From: Rossellomorea aquimaris
GTDB taxonomy: Bacteria; Bacillota; Bacilli; Bacillales; Fictibacillaceae
Length of the DNA: 63,703 nt
Reading direction: 5' to 3'
NCBI GenBank assembly: GCA_020524245.1
Contig: JAIVLN010000010.1
Span: 1 to 63,703 of the forward strand
The notes below the pieces were generated by a model. It was not told where the DNA came from and did not search any database. It worked only from the letters and a program-made list of their open reading frames with translations. Positions 19,157 to 30,200 of this stretch are shown one piece after another. The position numbers and the translations under genes were made by a program. Position 1 is the stretch's first letter. The number at the start of each line of letters is the position of its first letter.

Positions 19157-19708
19157 ATGTCCTCACAAGTTATGGAAAAAAGATGGTATGTAGTTCACAC
19201 GTATTCTGGATACGAGAATAAAGTTAAAGCGAATCTGGAAAAACGCGTAGAGTCAATGGGTATGGAGGACAAGATCTTCCGCGTGCTCGTCCCACAAGAA
19301 GAAGAGACAGAAATCAAAAATGGCAAGAAGAAAACAGCGATGAAGAAGGTTTTCCCTGGATATGTCTTGACGGAAATGGTCATGACAGATGATTCCTGGT
19401 ATGTCGTTCGAAACACGCCGGGTGTCACTGGGTTCGTCGGGTCGACTGGATCAGGCTCTAAGCCGACGCCGCTCTTGCCGGAAGAAGTGGATCGTATCCT
19501 TCATAGCATGGGTATGGAGAAGCCGAAAGCTGAAGTAGACTTTGAGATCAAAGAAAGCGTTAAGATCAAAGAAGGTCCTTTCGCGAATTTTGTTGGCTCT
19601 GTAGAAGATATTGATGCAGACAAACAGAAGCTGAAAGTCCATGTCAACATGTTCGGCCGTGAAACACCGGTTGAGGTTGGCTTTACACAAGTCGATAAAC
19701 TGACTTAA
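19157..19708 (+). CDS. nusG: Transcription termination/antitermination factor NusG
   Basis: NusG binds the clamp of RNA polymerase and controls pausing and coupling. The 183-residue product shows the NGN domain (KRWYVVHTYSGYENKVK, VFPGYVL, VRNTPGVTGFVG) and a KOW domain (IKEGPFANFVGSVEDID). The ATG follows GGGAGGGAAAGGA. Five extra residues precede the usual MEKRWYV start; an ATG at 19172 is possible. Confidence 0.96.
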   Translation: MSSQVMEKRWYVVHTYSGYENKVKANLEKRVESMGMEDKIFRVLVPQEEETEIKNGKKKTAMKKVFPGYVLTEMVMTDDSWYVVRNTPGVTGFVGSTGSGSKPTPLLPEEVDRILHSMGMEKPKAEVDFEIKESVKIKEGPFANFVGSVEDIDADKQKLKVHVNMFGRETPVEVGFTQVDKLT

Positions 19709-19840
19709 GCAAGTATGGATTCTGTCATTTCTTTTAGTTCATCTAACGGGATAATAAGGAATTTTTAAGAAACCGTTGAAAAACGAAAAAAGAAATGATA
19801 GAATTTTAATGTTTGAAATAACCCGATAAAACAAAACGGG

Positions 19841-19870
19841 GAGCTTTCGAAATCTGAAAGCTCGTTTTTA
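19841..19870 (+). terminator. Terminator-like hairpin between nusG and rplK
   Basis: GAGCTTTC (19841-19848) pairs with GAAAGCTC (19856-19863), followed by GTTTTTA. It may end nusG transcripts in part and lies four bases before the L1-stalk-like motif of rplK. Confidence 0.7.
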
Positions 19871-19873
19871 TGA

Positions 19874-19904
19874 GTGGGAGGGCCAAAAGAGCCCAATATA
19901 CCAC
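19874..19904 (+). promoter_or_regulatory. Candidate L1-binding leader upstream of rplK
   Basis: GTGGGAGG (19874-19881) and ATACCAC (ending at 19904) enclose a GGGC/GCCC-type helix. This mimics the L1-binding stalk of 23S rRNA (GGTGGGAGG...AATACCACC). L1 is known to repress its own operon through such mRNA sites. A second copy lies before rplA. Confidence 0.65.
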
Positions 19905-19929
19905 ATCACGGACTAAGGAGGTGTGTCAC

Positions 19930-20355
19930 GTGGCTAAAAAGGTAATTAAGGTAGTTAAATTGCAAATCCCAGCAGGGAAAGCAAACCCAGCACCACCAGT
20001 AGGACCAGCATTGGGTCAAGCAGGTGTTAACATCATGGGATTCTGTAAAGAGTTTAACGCTCGTACATCTGATCAAGCTGGTATGATTATTCCGGTTGAA
20101 ATCACGGTATTTGAAGACCGTTCATTTACATTCATTACAAAAACTCCACCAGCTGCAGTCTTGTTGAAGAAAGCAGCAGGTATCGAGTCAGGTTCCGGTG
20201 AGCCGAACCGCAACAAAGTTGCGACGGTGAAGCGTGATAAGGTGAAAGAAATCGCTGAAACGAAAATGCCTGACCTTAACGCTGCAAGCGTTGAATCTGC
20301 TATGAGAATGGTAGAAGGAACTGCACGCAGCATGGGTATTGTAATCGAAGACTAA
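19930..20355 (+). CDS. rplK: 50S ribosomal protein L11
   Basis: L11 forms the GTPase-associated stalk base and is needed for stringent-response sensing by RelA. The 141-residue product has the proline-rich N-terminal motif [17 protein letters not shown] and the 23S-binding C-terminal domain. GTG 19930 gives [10 protein letters not shown] with AAGGAGGTG upstream. It starts the L11-L1 pair. Confidence 0.97.
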   Translation: MAKKVIKVVKLQIPAGKANPAPPVGPALGQAGVNIMGFCKEFNARTSDQAGMIIPVEITVFEDRSFTFITKTPPAAVLLKKAAGIESGSGEPNRNKVATVKRDKVKEIAETKMPDLNAASVESAMRMVEGTARSMGIVIED

Positions 20356-20376
20356 TCATGCATAGCACATGCACAT

Positions 20377-20404
20377 AAGGTTGCGAGCTTCGCAACCTTT
20401 CTTA
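20377..20404 (+). terminator. Hairpin between rplK and rplA
   Basis: AAGGTTGCGA (20377-20386) pairs perfectly with TCGCAACCTT (20390-20399) around GCT, followed by TCTTA. The T run is poor, so it may attenuate or stabilise rather than terminate. Confidence 0.65.
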
Positions 20405-20425
20405 TGGCGCTTAACCGGCGCAAAA

Positions 20426-20451
20426 GTGGGAGGATATTCCGTAAAAACCAC
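20426..20451 (+). promoter_or_regulatory. Candidate second L1-binding site upstream of rplA
   Basis: GTGGGAGG (20426-20433), an inner GGA/TCC helix, then AAAAACCAC (ending 20451). It repeats the arrangement before rplK, including the following ACTAAGGAGG ribosome site. Confidence 0.6.
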
Positions 20452-20470
20452 AACTAAGGAGGAAATTAAA

Positions 20471-21169
20471 TTGGCTAAAAAAGGAAAGAAGTATCAAGAA
20501 GCTGCAAAGCTTGTTGATCGTTCCGTACAATATGATGCAAACGAAGCTATCGAGCTTGTGAAAAAAGCAGCTCCAGCGAACTTCGACGAAACAGTTGAAG
20601 TTGCTGTCCGCCTTGGGGTAGACCCTAAGAAAGCTGACCAACAAGTACGTGGAGCAGTTGTACTTCCTAATGGAACTGGTAAGACACAACGTGTTCTTGT
20701 ATTTGCAAAAGGTGAAAAAGCGAAGGAAGCAGAAGCTGCAGGTGCTGACTATGTTGGAGATGCGGATTACATCAACAAAATCAACCAAGGTTGGTTCGAG
20801 TTCGACGTAATCGTTGCAACACCAGACATGATGGGAGAGGTTGGTAAGCTTGGACGTGTCCTAGGACCGAAAGGCTTGATGCCGAACCCGAAAACTGGAA
20901 CAGTAACATTCGAAGTCGAAAAAGCTGTTCAAGAAATCAAAGCTGGTAAAGTCGAGTACCGTGTAGACAAGCAAAGTAATGTTCACGTACCAATCGGGAA
21001 AGTTTCTTTCGACAACGAAAAGCTAGTTGAAAACTTGACTACGATCATCGACACATTGATCAAAGTGAAGCCATCAGCTGCTAAAGGAACTTATATCAAG
21101 AACATTGCGATCGCTTCTACAATGGGACCTGGAATCAAAGTTACAGCAAACAGCTTCAACGTAAAATAA
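20471..21169 (+). CDS. rplA: 50S ribosomal protein L1
   Basis: L1 binds the mobile stalk near the E site and, in many bacteria, represses its own mRNA. The 232-residue product has the standard fold with [31 protein letters not shown] and the C-terminal GPGIKVTAN. It uses TTG 20471 after AAGGAGG; the upstream in-frame stretch is the leader. Confidence 0.97.
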   Translation: MAKKGKKYQEAAKLVDRSVQYDANEAIELVKKAAPANFDETVEVAVRLGVDPKKADQQVRGAVVLPNGTGKTQRVLVFAKGEKAKEAEAAGADYVGDADYINKINQGWFEFDVIVATPDMMGEVGKLGRVLGPKGLMPNPKTGTVTFEVEKAVQEIKAGKVEYRVDKQSNVHVPIGKVSFDNEKLVENLTTIIDTLIKVKPSAAKGTYIKNIAIASTMGPGIKVTANSFNVK

Positions 21170-21173
21170 GCTG

Positions 21174-21202
21174 TTGACTTTCTCACACACCCGGGTTATA
21201 AT
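21174..21202 (+). promoter_or_regulatory. Sigma-A promoter of rplJ-rplL
   Basis: TTGACT (21174-21179), 17-bp spacer, TATAAT (21197-21202), right after rplA and before the L10 leader. Confidence 0.88.
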
Positions 21203-21218
21203 TGCTTTTGGAAATTGA

Positions 21219-21345
21219 ATAGATCATACCGTAGACAGTAGGTGCGAACAATCGCTTAATTTCCTGCCGAGGTGTGTTGGGATTTCATACATTGCTATGA
21301 TTTTATAACACTACGCCTTCATGTCTACAGACATGAAGGCTTTTT
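21219..21345 (+). promoter_or_regulatory. L10 leader RNA with attenuator
   Basis: The segment contains GTAGACAGTAGGTGC and TTAATTTCCTGCCGAGG, typical of the Firmicutes L10 leader, to which the L10(L12)4 complex binds. It ends in a perfect hairpin, GCCTTCATGTCT (21315-21326) with AGACATGAAGGC (21329-21340), and five T. Excess L10 complex would favour the terminator. Confidence 0.85.
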
Positions 21346-21390
21346 ACATGATGAAAATCACTACGGTATGAAATAACAGGAGGTGTAGAA

Positions 21391-21888
21391 ATGAGCGTAC
21401 TTGAGCAAAAGAAACAGTTAGTTTCAACAATTGCTGATCAATTGAAGAACAGCAAGACGACAATCCTTGTTGACTACCGTGGTCTTGACGTAGCAGAAGT
21501 GACTGAACTTCGTAAGCAACTTCGTGAAGCTGGTGTCACTTTCAAGGTATACAAAAACACGATGACTCGTCGTGCAGCTGAAGAAGCTGGTCTTGCTGAG
21601 TTGAACGAAACACTAGTTGGTCCTACAGCGATCGCATTCAGCGAAGACGAAGTTGTAGCTCCGGCGAAGATTTTGAACAACTTTGCAAAAGAGCACGAAG
21701 CACTTGTTATCAAGGCTGGTGTGGTTGAAGGACAAATCACATCTGTTGAAAACATCAAAGCACTTGCAGAACTTCCATCTCGCGAAGGACTTCTTTCTAT
21801 GTTGCTTAGCGTACTTCAAGCACCAATGCGCAACTTCGCATTGGCTACGAAGGCTGTTGCAGATCAAAAAGAAGAGCAAGGTGCATAA
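21391..21888 (+). CDS. rplJ: 50S ribosomal protein L10
   Basis: L10 anchors the L7/L12 dimers on the ribosomal stalk and represses its own leader. The 165-residue protein has [19 protein letters not shown] and the C-terminal helix that holds L7/L12. The ATG follows AGGAGGTG. It is paired with rplL as in all bacteria. Confidence 0.97.
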   Translation: MSVLEQKKQLVSTIADQLKNSKTTILVDYRGLDVAEVTELRKQLREAGVTFKVYKNTMTRRAAEEAGLAELNETLVGPTAIAFSEDEVVAPAKILNNFAKEHEALVIKAGVVEGQITSVENIKALAELPSREGLLSMLLSVLQAPMRNFALATKAVADQKEEQGA

Positions 21889-21960
21889 TCTGAATATCAG
21901 ATTAACCGAAGCGTTTGTTTAAAATAAAACTAATTACAATTAATAGGGAGGATTTACACA

Positions 21961-22323
21961 ATGAGTAAAGAGCAAATCATTGATGCAATCAAAGAAATGT
22001 CAGTACTAGAACTTAACGATCTAGTAAAAGCAATCGAAGAAGAATTTGGAGTAACTGCTGCTGCACCTGTAGCTGTAGCTGGTGGCGCTGCTGAAGGTGC
22101 TGCTGAAGAGAAGTCTGAGTTTGACGTAATCCTTGAAAACGCTGGATCTTCTAAGATCAAAGTTATCAAGGTAGTACGTGAAATCACTGGTCTTGGTCTT
22201 AAAGACGCTAAAGAACTAGTTGACGGAGCTCCTAAGCCACTTAAAGAAGGCGTAGCGAAAGAAGAAGCTGAAGAAATGAAAGCTAAGCTTGAAGAAGTTG
22301 GAGCAACGATCGAACTTAAGTAA
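21961..22323 (+). CDS. rplL: 50S ribosomal protein L7/L12
   Basis: L7/L12 is the multi-copy stalk protein that recruits translation GTPases. The 120 residues comprise an N-terminal dimerisation helix, an Ala/Gly/Glu hinge (about 38-55) and the C-terminal domain with [20 protein letters not shown]. The ATG follows GGGAGGATTT. A strong terminator follows. Confidence 0.98.
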   Translation: MSKEQIIDAIKEMSVLELNDLVKAIEEEFGVTAAAPVAVAGGAAEGAAEEKSEFDVILENAGSSKIKVIKVVREITGLGLKDAKELVDGAPKPLKEGVAKEEAEEMKAKLEEVGATIELK

Positions 22324-22344
22324 TTCTACGAATTACTTTACAAA

Positions 22345-22374
22345 AGAAGCTCGCGTGATACGCGGGCTTTTTTC
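22345..22374 (+). terminator. Terminator after rplL
   Basis: AGCTCGCGT (22348-22356) pairs with ACGCGGGCT (22360-22368) around GAT, then six T. Confidence 0.9.
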
Positions 22375-22546
22375 ATGTAAAAGAATAAGAGCCTATAATT
22401 GTTGATTTTTGTGGAATTCCGCTAAAAAATTAACTTGTGATTCAAAGTGTTTCACTAATGCTTCTTTTATCAGGTATATGAAACCATGAAAAGTGCTATA
22501 AAGATTGATAGAAGCCTATGATCTAATTGTCTAAGGAGATGGCAAT

Positions 22547-23149
22547 ATGGGAGATCATTATTACTCAAACAAACCGACATCAGAAAGCAATCGAAAAGAT
22601 TGGTCCTATACATTGAGAGGGAAAACCATCCGTTTTTATTCGGATTCTGGTGTGTTTTCGAAAAACGAAGTAGATTTCGGTAGCCGCTTGTTGATTGAAT
22701 CATTCACGAAACCCGACGTTGCAGGAGGCATACTTGATATGGGCTGTGGTTACGGACCGATTGGTCTATCGCTAGCAGCGTCTTATCCTGAAACCAAAGT
22801 AACAATGGTAGATGTGAATGAACGGGCGATTGAACTTTCGAAAAAGAATGCAGATCGAAACCAAATCAACAACGTCGAGGTCTATCAGAGCGATTTGTTT
22901 GAAAACGTAAGAGAAACAAACTATAGTTGTATCCTCACCAATCCACCGATCCGTGCCGGTAAAGATGTGGTGCATGCCATTTTTGAAAAAGCATACGACC
23001 ATCTTATACCCGGAGGGGAGTTATGGATTGTGATCCAAAAGAAACAAGGAGCTCCATCTGCAATGGATAAATTAGAATCCATTTTCGATGAAGTAGAAAT
23101 GGTAGAAAGGAAAAAAGGCTACTATATCATTCGTTCGAAAAGATGTTGA
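22547..23149 (+). CDS. ybxB: Class I SAM-dependent rRNA methyltransferase (RsmC-like, YbxB)
   Basis: The 200-residue protein is a Rossmann-fold methyltransferase with motif I LDMGCGYGPIGL and the NPPIRAGK catalytic motif typical of guanine-N2 rRNA methyltransferases such as RsmC. It is shorter than E. coli RsmC because it lacks the inactive N-terminal half. Target is inferred to be 16S rRNA. The ATG follows TAAGGAGAT. It lies between rplL and rpoB as in B. subtilis. Confidence 0.88.
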   Translation: MGDHYYSNKPTSESNRKDWSYTLRGKTIRFYSDSGVFSKNEVDFGSRLLIESFTKPDVAGGILDMGCGYGPIGLSLAASYPETKVTMVDVNERAIELSKKNADRNQINNVEVYQSDLFENVRETNYSCILTNPPIRAGKDVVHAIFEKAYDHLIPGGELWIVIQKKQGAPSAMDKLESIFDEVEMVERKKGYYIIRSKRC

Positions 23150-23174
23150 CTCGATTTTGGGTCTATGGTAATAT
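23146..23174 (+). promoter_or_regulatory. Candidate promoter upstream of rpoB
   Basis: TTGACT (23146-23151) overlaps the end of ybxB; TAATAT (23169-23174) follows after 17 bp. A separate TATAAT at 23262-23267 lacks a clear -35. Confidence 0.55.
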
Positions 23175-23412
23175 TATAAAATGCCAAAGATACGTGTATT
23201 TTCACCAACCTGATTTTTACGTTGAAAATTGCATAAAAATCAAAAGGTATGGGAAAAATAGTATAATCATTTGTTTGTTTGGAAAAAATGAGGTTATATG
23301 ACCCTTTTTTTCTTTTTGCACCTTATGAAAGTGGTGAATCGCTACTTTCAGAGAGTATGTGCAAGAGCCTTTAGTAAGCCTTTAGGATTTAAGGCTATTG
23401 CCGCTGTTTAAG

Positions 23413-23440
23413 CTTGGCACTAGCCAAGTTTTTCTTTTTT
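23413..23440 (+). terminator. First terminator-like hairpin in the rpoB leader
   Basis: CTTGGC (23413-23418) pairs with GCCAAG (23423-23428) around ACTA, followed by TTTTTCTTTTTT. It lies about 190 bp before rpoB. Confidence 0.7.
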
Positions 23441-23526
23441 CCTCTGGTACATATGACTTTCAGATGGGTTCTGGATTAGGATCCACATCTTATTCTGTCA
23501 TCTGCCAGGGTTTGAAAGATAGATGA

Positions 23527-23566
23527 GCAACCGCCAACACAAATAAGGCGTTGCTATGTTTTTTTC
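23527..23566 (+). terminator. Second terminator-like hairpin in the rpoB leader
   Basis: GCAACCGCC (23527-23535) pairs with GGCGTTGC (23547-23554) with one bulged C, followed by TATG and seven T. A further CTAGTTTT/AAAACTAG pairing follows at about 23567-23586. Confidence 0.6.
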
Positions 23567-23626
23567 TAGTTTTCCTTAAAAACTAGTTGTATGACGATAC
23601 TATGCTGGATTTGAGGGGTGAATCAG

Positions 23627-26600
23627 TTGACAGGTCAACTCATTCAGTTTGGACGCCACCGCCAACGGAGAAGCTATGCAAGAATTAATGAAGTTTTGGA
23701 ACTTCCAAACCTCATTGAAATCCAAACTTCCTCCTATCAATGGTTTCTTGATGAGGGTTTGAGAGAAATGTTCCACGACATTTCTCCAATTGAGGATTTC
23801 ACAGGTAACTTGGTGCTTGAATTTATCGATTATAGTTTAGGAGAGCCTAAGTATTCTGTCGAGGAGTCCAAAGAAAGGGACGTCACATATGCGGCGCCGC
23901 TTCGTGTCAAAGTACGCCTGATCAATAAAGAGACAGGCGAAGTGAAAGAACAAGAGGTCTTCATGGGAGATTTCCCTCTTATGACAGACACAGGAACGTT
24001 CATTATCAACGGAGCAGAACGCGTAATCGTCTCACAGCTCGTCCGTTCACCGAGCGTTTATTATAATCAGAAATTGGACAAAAACGGCAAGAGAGGTTTC
24101 ACAGCTACGGTAATTCCAAACCGAGGCGCATGGTTAGAGCTTGAAACAGATGCGAAAGATGTCGTGCATGTTCGAATCGACCGTACTCGAAAAATACCGG
24201 TAACGGTCTTGTTGCGTGCATTAGGATTCGGTTCTGATCAAGAAATCATCGATTTGCTAGGGGAAGATGAGTACCTACGTAATTCTCTTGAGAAAGACAA
24301 CACAGAAGGTACCGAAAAAGCGCTTCTTGAAATTTACGAGCGTTTACGTCCAGGAGAACCCCCTACAGTTGAGAATGCGAAAAGTCTATTAGAGTCCCGT
24401 TTCTTTGATCCTAAACGTTATGATCTTGCAAACGTTGGACGCTATAAGATCAATAAAAAGCTTCACATCAAAAACCGTCTTTTCAATCAGCGTCTAGCTG
24501 AAACGATTGCGGACCCTGAAACAGGGGAAGTCATCGCGGAAGAAGGAACGGTTCTTGATCGTCGATTGCTAGAGCGTATTCTACCTATGCTCGAAAATCA
24601 AGATTCATTTAAAGAAGTGACACCGGCTGGCGGTGTCATTGAAGATGAAACGATTCGTCTTCAGTCTATTAAAATATATTCACCTGTAGAAGGTGAAACC
24701 GATCAGGTCATCAACGTTATCGGAAATGGCCAGATCGATCGTACAATCAAGAATATTACGCCGGCTGATATCATTTCGGCAATCAACTATTTCTTCAACC
24801 TGTTGCATGGCGTCGGACTTACAGATGATATCGATCACTTGGGTAACCGTCGTCTACGTTCGGTAGGTGAATTGTTACAAAACCAATTCCGCATTGGACT
24901 TTCTCGTATGGAGCGTGTCGTACGTGAGCGTATGTCTATCCAGGATACGAATTCGATCACGCCACAAGCGTTGATCAATATTCGTCCGGTTATCGCTTCT
25001 ATTAAAGAGTTCTTCGGAAGCTCGCAGCTCTCTCAATTCATGGATCAGACGAATCCATTGGCAGAGCTGACACACAAACGTCGTCTTTCTGCACTAGGAC
25101 CTGGTGGTCTGACGCGTGAACGTGCAGGATTCGAAGTGCGTGACGTTCACTATTCCCACTATGGACGTATGTGTCCGATCGAAACGCCGGAAGGTCCGAA
25201 CATCGGACTGATCAACTCACTTTCAAGCTATGCGAAAGTGAATGAGTATGGATTCATTGAAACGCCATACCGTCGTGTCGATCCTGAAACAGGAAAAGTA
25301 ACGAAGCAAATCGACTACTTGACTGCAGATGAGCAAGACAACTATGTTGTCGCTCAGGCAAATGCGAAACTAGGTGAAGATGGATCCTTCCTTGATGAAG
25401 AAGTCATCGCACGTTACCGTGATCAGAATACGATTGCAAAACGTGACAAGATCGACTATATGGATGTATCACCTAAGCAGGTTGTCTCTGCTGCGACTGC
25501 ATGTATCCCGTTCCTTGAAAATGACGACTCGAACCGTGCATTGATGGGTGCGAACATGCAACGACAAGCTGTACCGTTGATGGTACCGGAATCACCGATT
25601 GTCGGTACAGGTATGGAACACGTATCTGCAAAAGACTCTGGTGCTGCAGTTATCTGTAAGTACGAAGGTATTGTAGAGAAAGTATCTGCCGCTACGGTTT
25701 ATGTGCGTCGTATTGAAACAGTCGACGGCAAGGAAGTAAAAGGCGACCTTGACCGTTATAACTTAATGAAGTTTATCCGTTCCAACCAAGGAACTTGTTA
25801 TAACCAGAAACCGATCGTAAGCGAGGGAGATCGCGTAACGAAAGGCGAAATCCTTGCAGACGGTCCTTCTATGGAAAAAGGTGAGCTCGCACTTGGTCGT
25901 AACGTACTCGTAGGATTCATGACCTGGGATGGTTACAACTATGAGGATGCGGTCATCATGAGCGAGCGTCTTGTGAAAGATGATGTTTATACTTCCATTC
26001 ACATTGAAGAATATGAATCAGAAGCACGAGACACGAAACTTGGACCAGAAGAAATTACACGCGACATTCCAAACGTTGGTGAAGATGCGCTTAAGAATCT
26101 TGACGAACGCGGAATCATCCGTGTCGGTGCAGAAGTGAAAGACGGAGATATCCTCGTCGGTAAAGTAACGCCAAAAGGTGTAACAGAACTGACAGCTGAG
26201 GAACGTCTATTGCACGCGATCTTCGGAGAAAAAGCGCGTGAAGTACGAGACACTTCATTACGTGTACCACACGGTGGAGATGGAATCGTGCACGATGTGA
26301 AAGTATTTAACCGTGAAGATGGGGATGAATTACCTCCAGGCGTGAATCAACTCGTACGTGCTTACATCGTACAGAAGCGTAAAATCCATGAAGGAGATAA
26401 GATGGCCGGCCGTCACGGAAACAAAGGTGTTATCTCTAGAATCCTACCTGAAGAAGATATGCCGTATCTTCCAGATGGAACACCGATCGATATCATGTTG
26501 AACCCTCTTGGGGTTCCATCTCGTATGAATATCGGTCAGGTATTGGAGCTTCACCTCGGAATGGCTGCTCGTGAATTGAACCTTCACATGGCTACGCCGG

Positions 26601-27169
26601 TATTCGATGGAGCGCGTGAAGAAGATGTTTGGGCAACGTTAGATGAAGCAGGCCTATCAAGAGATGGTAAGACAGTGCTTTACGATGGTCGAACAGGTGA
26701 ACCGTTCGACAACCGTATCTCTGTCGGAGTCATGTATATGATCAAGCTTGCTCACATGGTAGACGATAAGCTACATGCTCGTTCTACTGGACCTTACTCG
26801 CTTGTCACGCAACAACCACTAGGTGGTAAAGCGCAGTTCGGTGGACAACGTTTCGGTGAGATGGAGGTATGGGCACTTGAAGCATACGGTGCAGCCTACA
26901 CACTCCAAGAGATCCTCACTGTCAAATCAGATGATGTTGTCGGCCGTGTGAAGACATATGAAGCGATTGTCAAAGGTGAAAACGTTCCTGAGCCTGGTGT
27001 TCCTGAATCATTCAAAGTCTTGATCAAAGAGCTTCAAAGTCTCGGTATGGATGTCAAGATGCTCACAAGTGACGAACAAGAAATCGAAATGCGTGAGATT
27101 GATGAAGATGAGGAAAACCCTAACGATAAATTGAACTTGAACGTAGAAACCCAACCTGTCGGTGAATAA
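23627..27169 (+). CDS. rpoB: DNA-directed RNA polymerase subunit beta
   Basis: RpoB forms one half of the polymerase active-site cleft. The 1180-residue protein is full length for Firmicutes, beginning [16 protein letters not shown] and ending in an acidic tail. The rifampicin pocket reads [20 protein letters not shown], the wild-type form. Other conserved blocks are GYNYEDAV and [14 protein letters not shown] 23627 is chosen since GAGGGGTGA ends just upstream; GTG 23618 overlaps that site. rpoC follows after 35 bp. Confidence 0.97.
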   Translation: MTGQLIQFGRHRQRRSYARINEVLELPNLIEIQTSSYQWFLDEGLREMFHDISPIEDFTGNLVLEFIDYSLGEPKYSVEESKERDVTYAAPLRVKVRLINKETGEVKEQEVFMGDFPLMTDTGTFIINGAERVIVSQLVRSPSVYYNQKLDKNGKRGFTATVIPNRGAWLELETDAKDVVHVRIDRTRKIPVTVLLRALGFGSDQEIIDLLGEDEYLRNSLEKDNTEGTEKALLEIYERLRPGEPPTVENAKSLLESRFFDPKRYDLANVGRYKINKKLHIKNRLFNQRLAETIADPETGEVIAEEGTVLDRRLLERILPMLENQDSFKEVTPAGGVIEDETIRLQSIKIYSPVEGETDQVINVIGNGQIDRTIKNITPADIISAINYFFNLLHGVGLTDDIDHLGNRRLRSVGELLQNQFRIGLSRMERVVRERMSIQDTNSITPQALINIRPVIASIKEFFGSSQLSQFMDQTNPLAELTHKRRLSALGPGGLTRERAGFEVRDVHYSHYGRMCPIETPEGPNIGLINSLSSYAKVNEYGFIETPYRRVDPETGKVTKQIDYLTADEQDNYVVAQANAKLGEDGSFLDEEVIARYRDQNTIAKRDKIDYMDVSPKQVVSAATACIPFLENDDSNRALMGANMQRQAVPLMVPESPIVGTGMEHVSAKDSGAAVICKYEGIVEKVSAATVYVRRIETVDGKEVKGDLDRYNLMKFIRSNQGTCYNQKPIVSEGDRVTKGEILADGPSMEKGELALGRNVLVGFMTWDGYNYEDAVIMSERLVKDDVYTSIHIEEYESEARDTKLGPEEITRDIPNVGEDALKNLDERGIIRVGAEVKDGDILVGKVTPKGVTELTAEERLLHAIFGEKAREVRDTSLRVPHGGDGIVHDVKVFNREDGDELPPGVNQLVRAYIVQKRKIHEGDKMAGRHGNKGVISRILPEEDMPYLPDGTPIDIMLNPLGVPSRMNIGQVLELHLGMAARELNLHMATPVFDGAREEDVWATLDEAGLSRDGKTVLYDGRTGEPFDNRISVGVMYMIKLAHMVDDKLHARSTGPYSLVTQQPLGGKAQFGGQRFGEMEVWALEAYGAAYTLQEILTVKSDDVVGRVKTYEAIVKGENVPEPGVPESFKVLIKELQSLGMDVKMLTSDEQEIEMREIDEDEENPNDKLNLNVETQPVGE

Positions 27170-27204
27170 GGGTATAGCAGCATATCATAAGGGAGGTAGA
27201 CCCC

Positions 27205-30200
27205 TTGATCGATGTAAATAACTTTGAGTATATGAAAATAGGTCTTGCTTCACCAGATAAGATCCGCTCCTGGTCACGCGGTGAAGTCAAGAAGCCGGAA
27301 ACGATCAACTATCGTACATTGAAGCCTGAAAAAGATGGGCTTTTCTGTGAAAGAATCTTCGGTCCTCAAAAAGACTGGGAATGTCACTGTGGTAAATACA
27401 AACGCGTCCGTTATAAGGGCGTCGTTTGTGACCGCTGTGGTGTAGAAGTGACTCGAGCAAAAGTTCGACGTGAGCGCATGGGGCACATTGAACTAGCTGC
27501 TCCTGTTTCTCACATTTGGTATTTCAAAGGTATTCCTAGCCGTATGGGTCTCGTGTTGGATATGTCTCCAAGAGCGTTGGAAGAAGTCATCTACTTCGCT
27601 TCTTGGGTCGTAACCGAACCAGGTGAGACACCACTCGAAAAGAAACAATTGTTATCTGAAAAAGAATACCGTTCTTACCGTGAAAAATATGGTCAAGGAT
27701 TCACTGCTCAAATGGGAGCGGAATCCATCAAAAAACTTCTTGCAGACATCGACCTTGATAAAGAAGTCGAAGTTCTGAAAGAAGAATTGAAGACGGCACA
27801 AGGACAAAGAAGAACACGTGCCATCAAACGTCTTGAAGTTCTAGAAGCTTTCCGTCACTCTGGAAACTTGACTTCATGGATGATCTTGGACGTCCTTCCA
27901 GTCATCCCGCCTGAATTGCGACCAATGGTCCAATTAGATGGTGGACGTTTCGCTACTTCTGACTTGAATGACCTATATCGCCGTGTGATCAACCGTAACA
28001 ACCGTTTGAAGCGTCTATTGGACCTTGGTGCACCGAACATCATCGTTCAAAACGAAAAACGTATGTTGCAAGAAGCAGTCGATGCTTTGATTGACAACGG
28101 TCGTCGTGGTCGTCCGGTCACTGGACCAGGAAATCGTCCACTGAAGTCCCTTTCTCACATGTTGAAAGGTAAACAAGGTCGTTTCCGTCAAAACCTTCTC
28201 GGTAAACGTGTCGACTACTCTGGTCGTTCCGTTATCGTCGTAGGTCCAAACTTGAAAATGTACCAATGTGGACTACCAAAAGAAATGGCGCTTGAGCTGT
28301 TCAAGCCATTCGTCATGAAAGAATTGGTCAGCAAAGGCTTAGCACACAACATCAAGAGTGCGAAACGTAAAGTTGAACGTGTTCAACCGGAAGTTTGGGA
28401 TGTACTTGAAGAAGTCATCAAAGAACATCCAGTTCTCTTGAACCGTGCACCAACGCTTCACCGTTTGGGAATCCAAGCGTTCGAACCGACATTGGTCGAA
28501 GGACGCGCAATCCGTCTACACCCGCTTGTTTGTACAGCGTACAACGCGGACTTTGACGGTGACCAAATGGCTGTCCACGTTCCATTATCAGCAGAGGCAC
28601 AAGCCGAAGCTCGTTTGCTCATGCTTGCTGCACAGAACATCCTGAACCCGAAAGATGGTAAACCGGTCGTTACACCTTCACAGGATATGGTATTAGGTAA
28701 CTACTACCTGACTCTTGAAAGAAAAGAAGCGATTGGTGAAGGAATGGTCGTCAACGACACGAACGAAGCGCTCACTGCATACCAAAATGGTTATGTACAC
28801 CTTCATACGCGTGTTGCGATCCCAGCAAAAGCACTCGGTAAAGGATCGTTTACTGAAGAGCAAAATCGCAAATTATTGATCACTACGGTTGGTAAGTTGA
28901 TCTTCAACGAAATCTTGCCTCCGTCGTTCCCATACATCAATGAACCGACAGAGTATAACTTGGAAGTTGCGACTCCTGAGAAGTACTTCGTCGATCCGAC
29001 AGTTGATGTGAAAGAAGAAATCAAGAGCCGCGAGCTCATCACACCTTTCAAAAAAGGTATATTAGGTAAAATCATCGCTGAGGTATTCAAGCGATTCAAG
29101 ATCACTGAAACCTCTAAGATGCTAGACCGTATGAAAGACCTTGGATTCAAGTACGCGACGAAAGCGGGTATCACTGTTGGTGTATCTGATATCGTTGTCC
29201 TTGCTGAGAAGAAGGAAATCCTTGAAGAGGCGGAAGAGAAAGTAACGAAAGTTATGCAACAATTCCGCAGAGGTTTGATTACGGAAGAAGAACGTTATGA
29301 CCGCATCATTTCGATTTGGAGTAATGCGAAAGATGTCATTCAGGAGAAACTGATGGTTTCCTTGGATCCATATAACCCGATCTTCATGATGAGTGACTCC
29401 GGTGCCCGTGGTAACGCATCTAACTTCACTCAGCTTGCAGGTATGCGTGGACTCATGGCGAACCCGGCTGGTCGAATCATCGAACTTCCGATCAAGTCCA
29501 GCTTCCGTGAAGGTCTGACGGTACTAGAATACTTCATTTCCACTCACGGTGCGCGTAAAGGTCTTGCCGATACAGCACTTAAGACAGCTGACTCAGGTTA
29601 TCTAACTCGTCGTCTTGTAGACGTGGCACAGGATGTCATCGTCCGTGAAAAAGATTGTGGAACAGACCGTGGACTTACAGTCAAAGCGATCAAAGAAGGA
29701 AATGAAGTCATTGAACCGCTTGATGAGCGTCTCGTTGGACGTGTTGCGTTCAAGACGATCCATCATCCGGAAAATGATTCTGTCATCGTAGGTCGTAATG
29801 ACCTGATTACAGAAGATATCGCGAAAGAAATCATCGATCTTGGAATCGAAGAGGTCGTCATCCGTTCAGCATTTACATGTAACACTCGCCACGGTGTATG
29901 TAAGCTTTGCTACGGACGTAACCTTGCAACCGGTTCTGAAGTGGAAGTTGGAGAAGCAGTCGGAATCATCGCTGCACAATCCATCGGTGAGCCAGGTACA
30001 CAGCTTACGATGCGTACATTCCACACAGGTGGGGTTGCTGGAGACGACATCACACAAGGTCTTCCGCGTATCCAAGAATTGTTCGAAGCGCGTAACCCGA
30101 AAGGTCAAGCGGTCATTTCTGAACTTGACGGAACGGTTACTGCAATCAATGAAGTTCGTGAAAAGCGCGAAATCACCGTCCAAGGTGAAGCGGAATCACG

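Larger units (their letters stand above)
23270..23626 (+). promoter_or_regulatory. Long structured leader of rpoB
   Basis: No gene is seen in the roughly 475 bp between ybxB and rpoB. The segment has several hairpins: TGAAAGT/ACTTTCA near 23326-23350, a pairing-rich stretch of CCTTTAG repeats and AAGGCT near 23370-23396, and two terminator-like hairpins listed separately. The transcript leader would be at least 350 nt long. Confidence 0.55.

Noticed and set aside
25000-25200. Rifampicin-resistance change in rpoB
   Set aside because: The pocket residues read as wild type.
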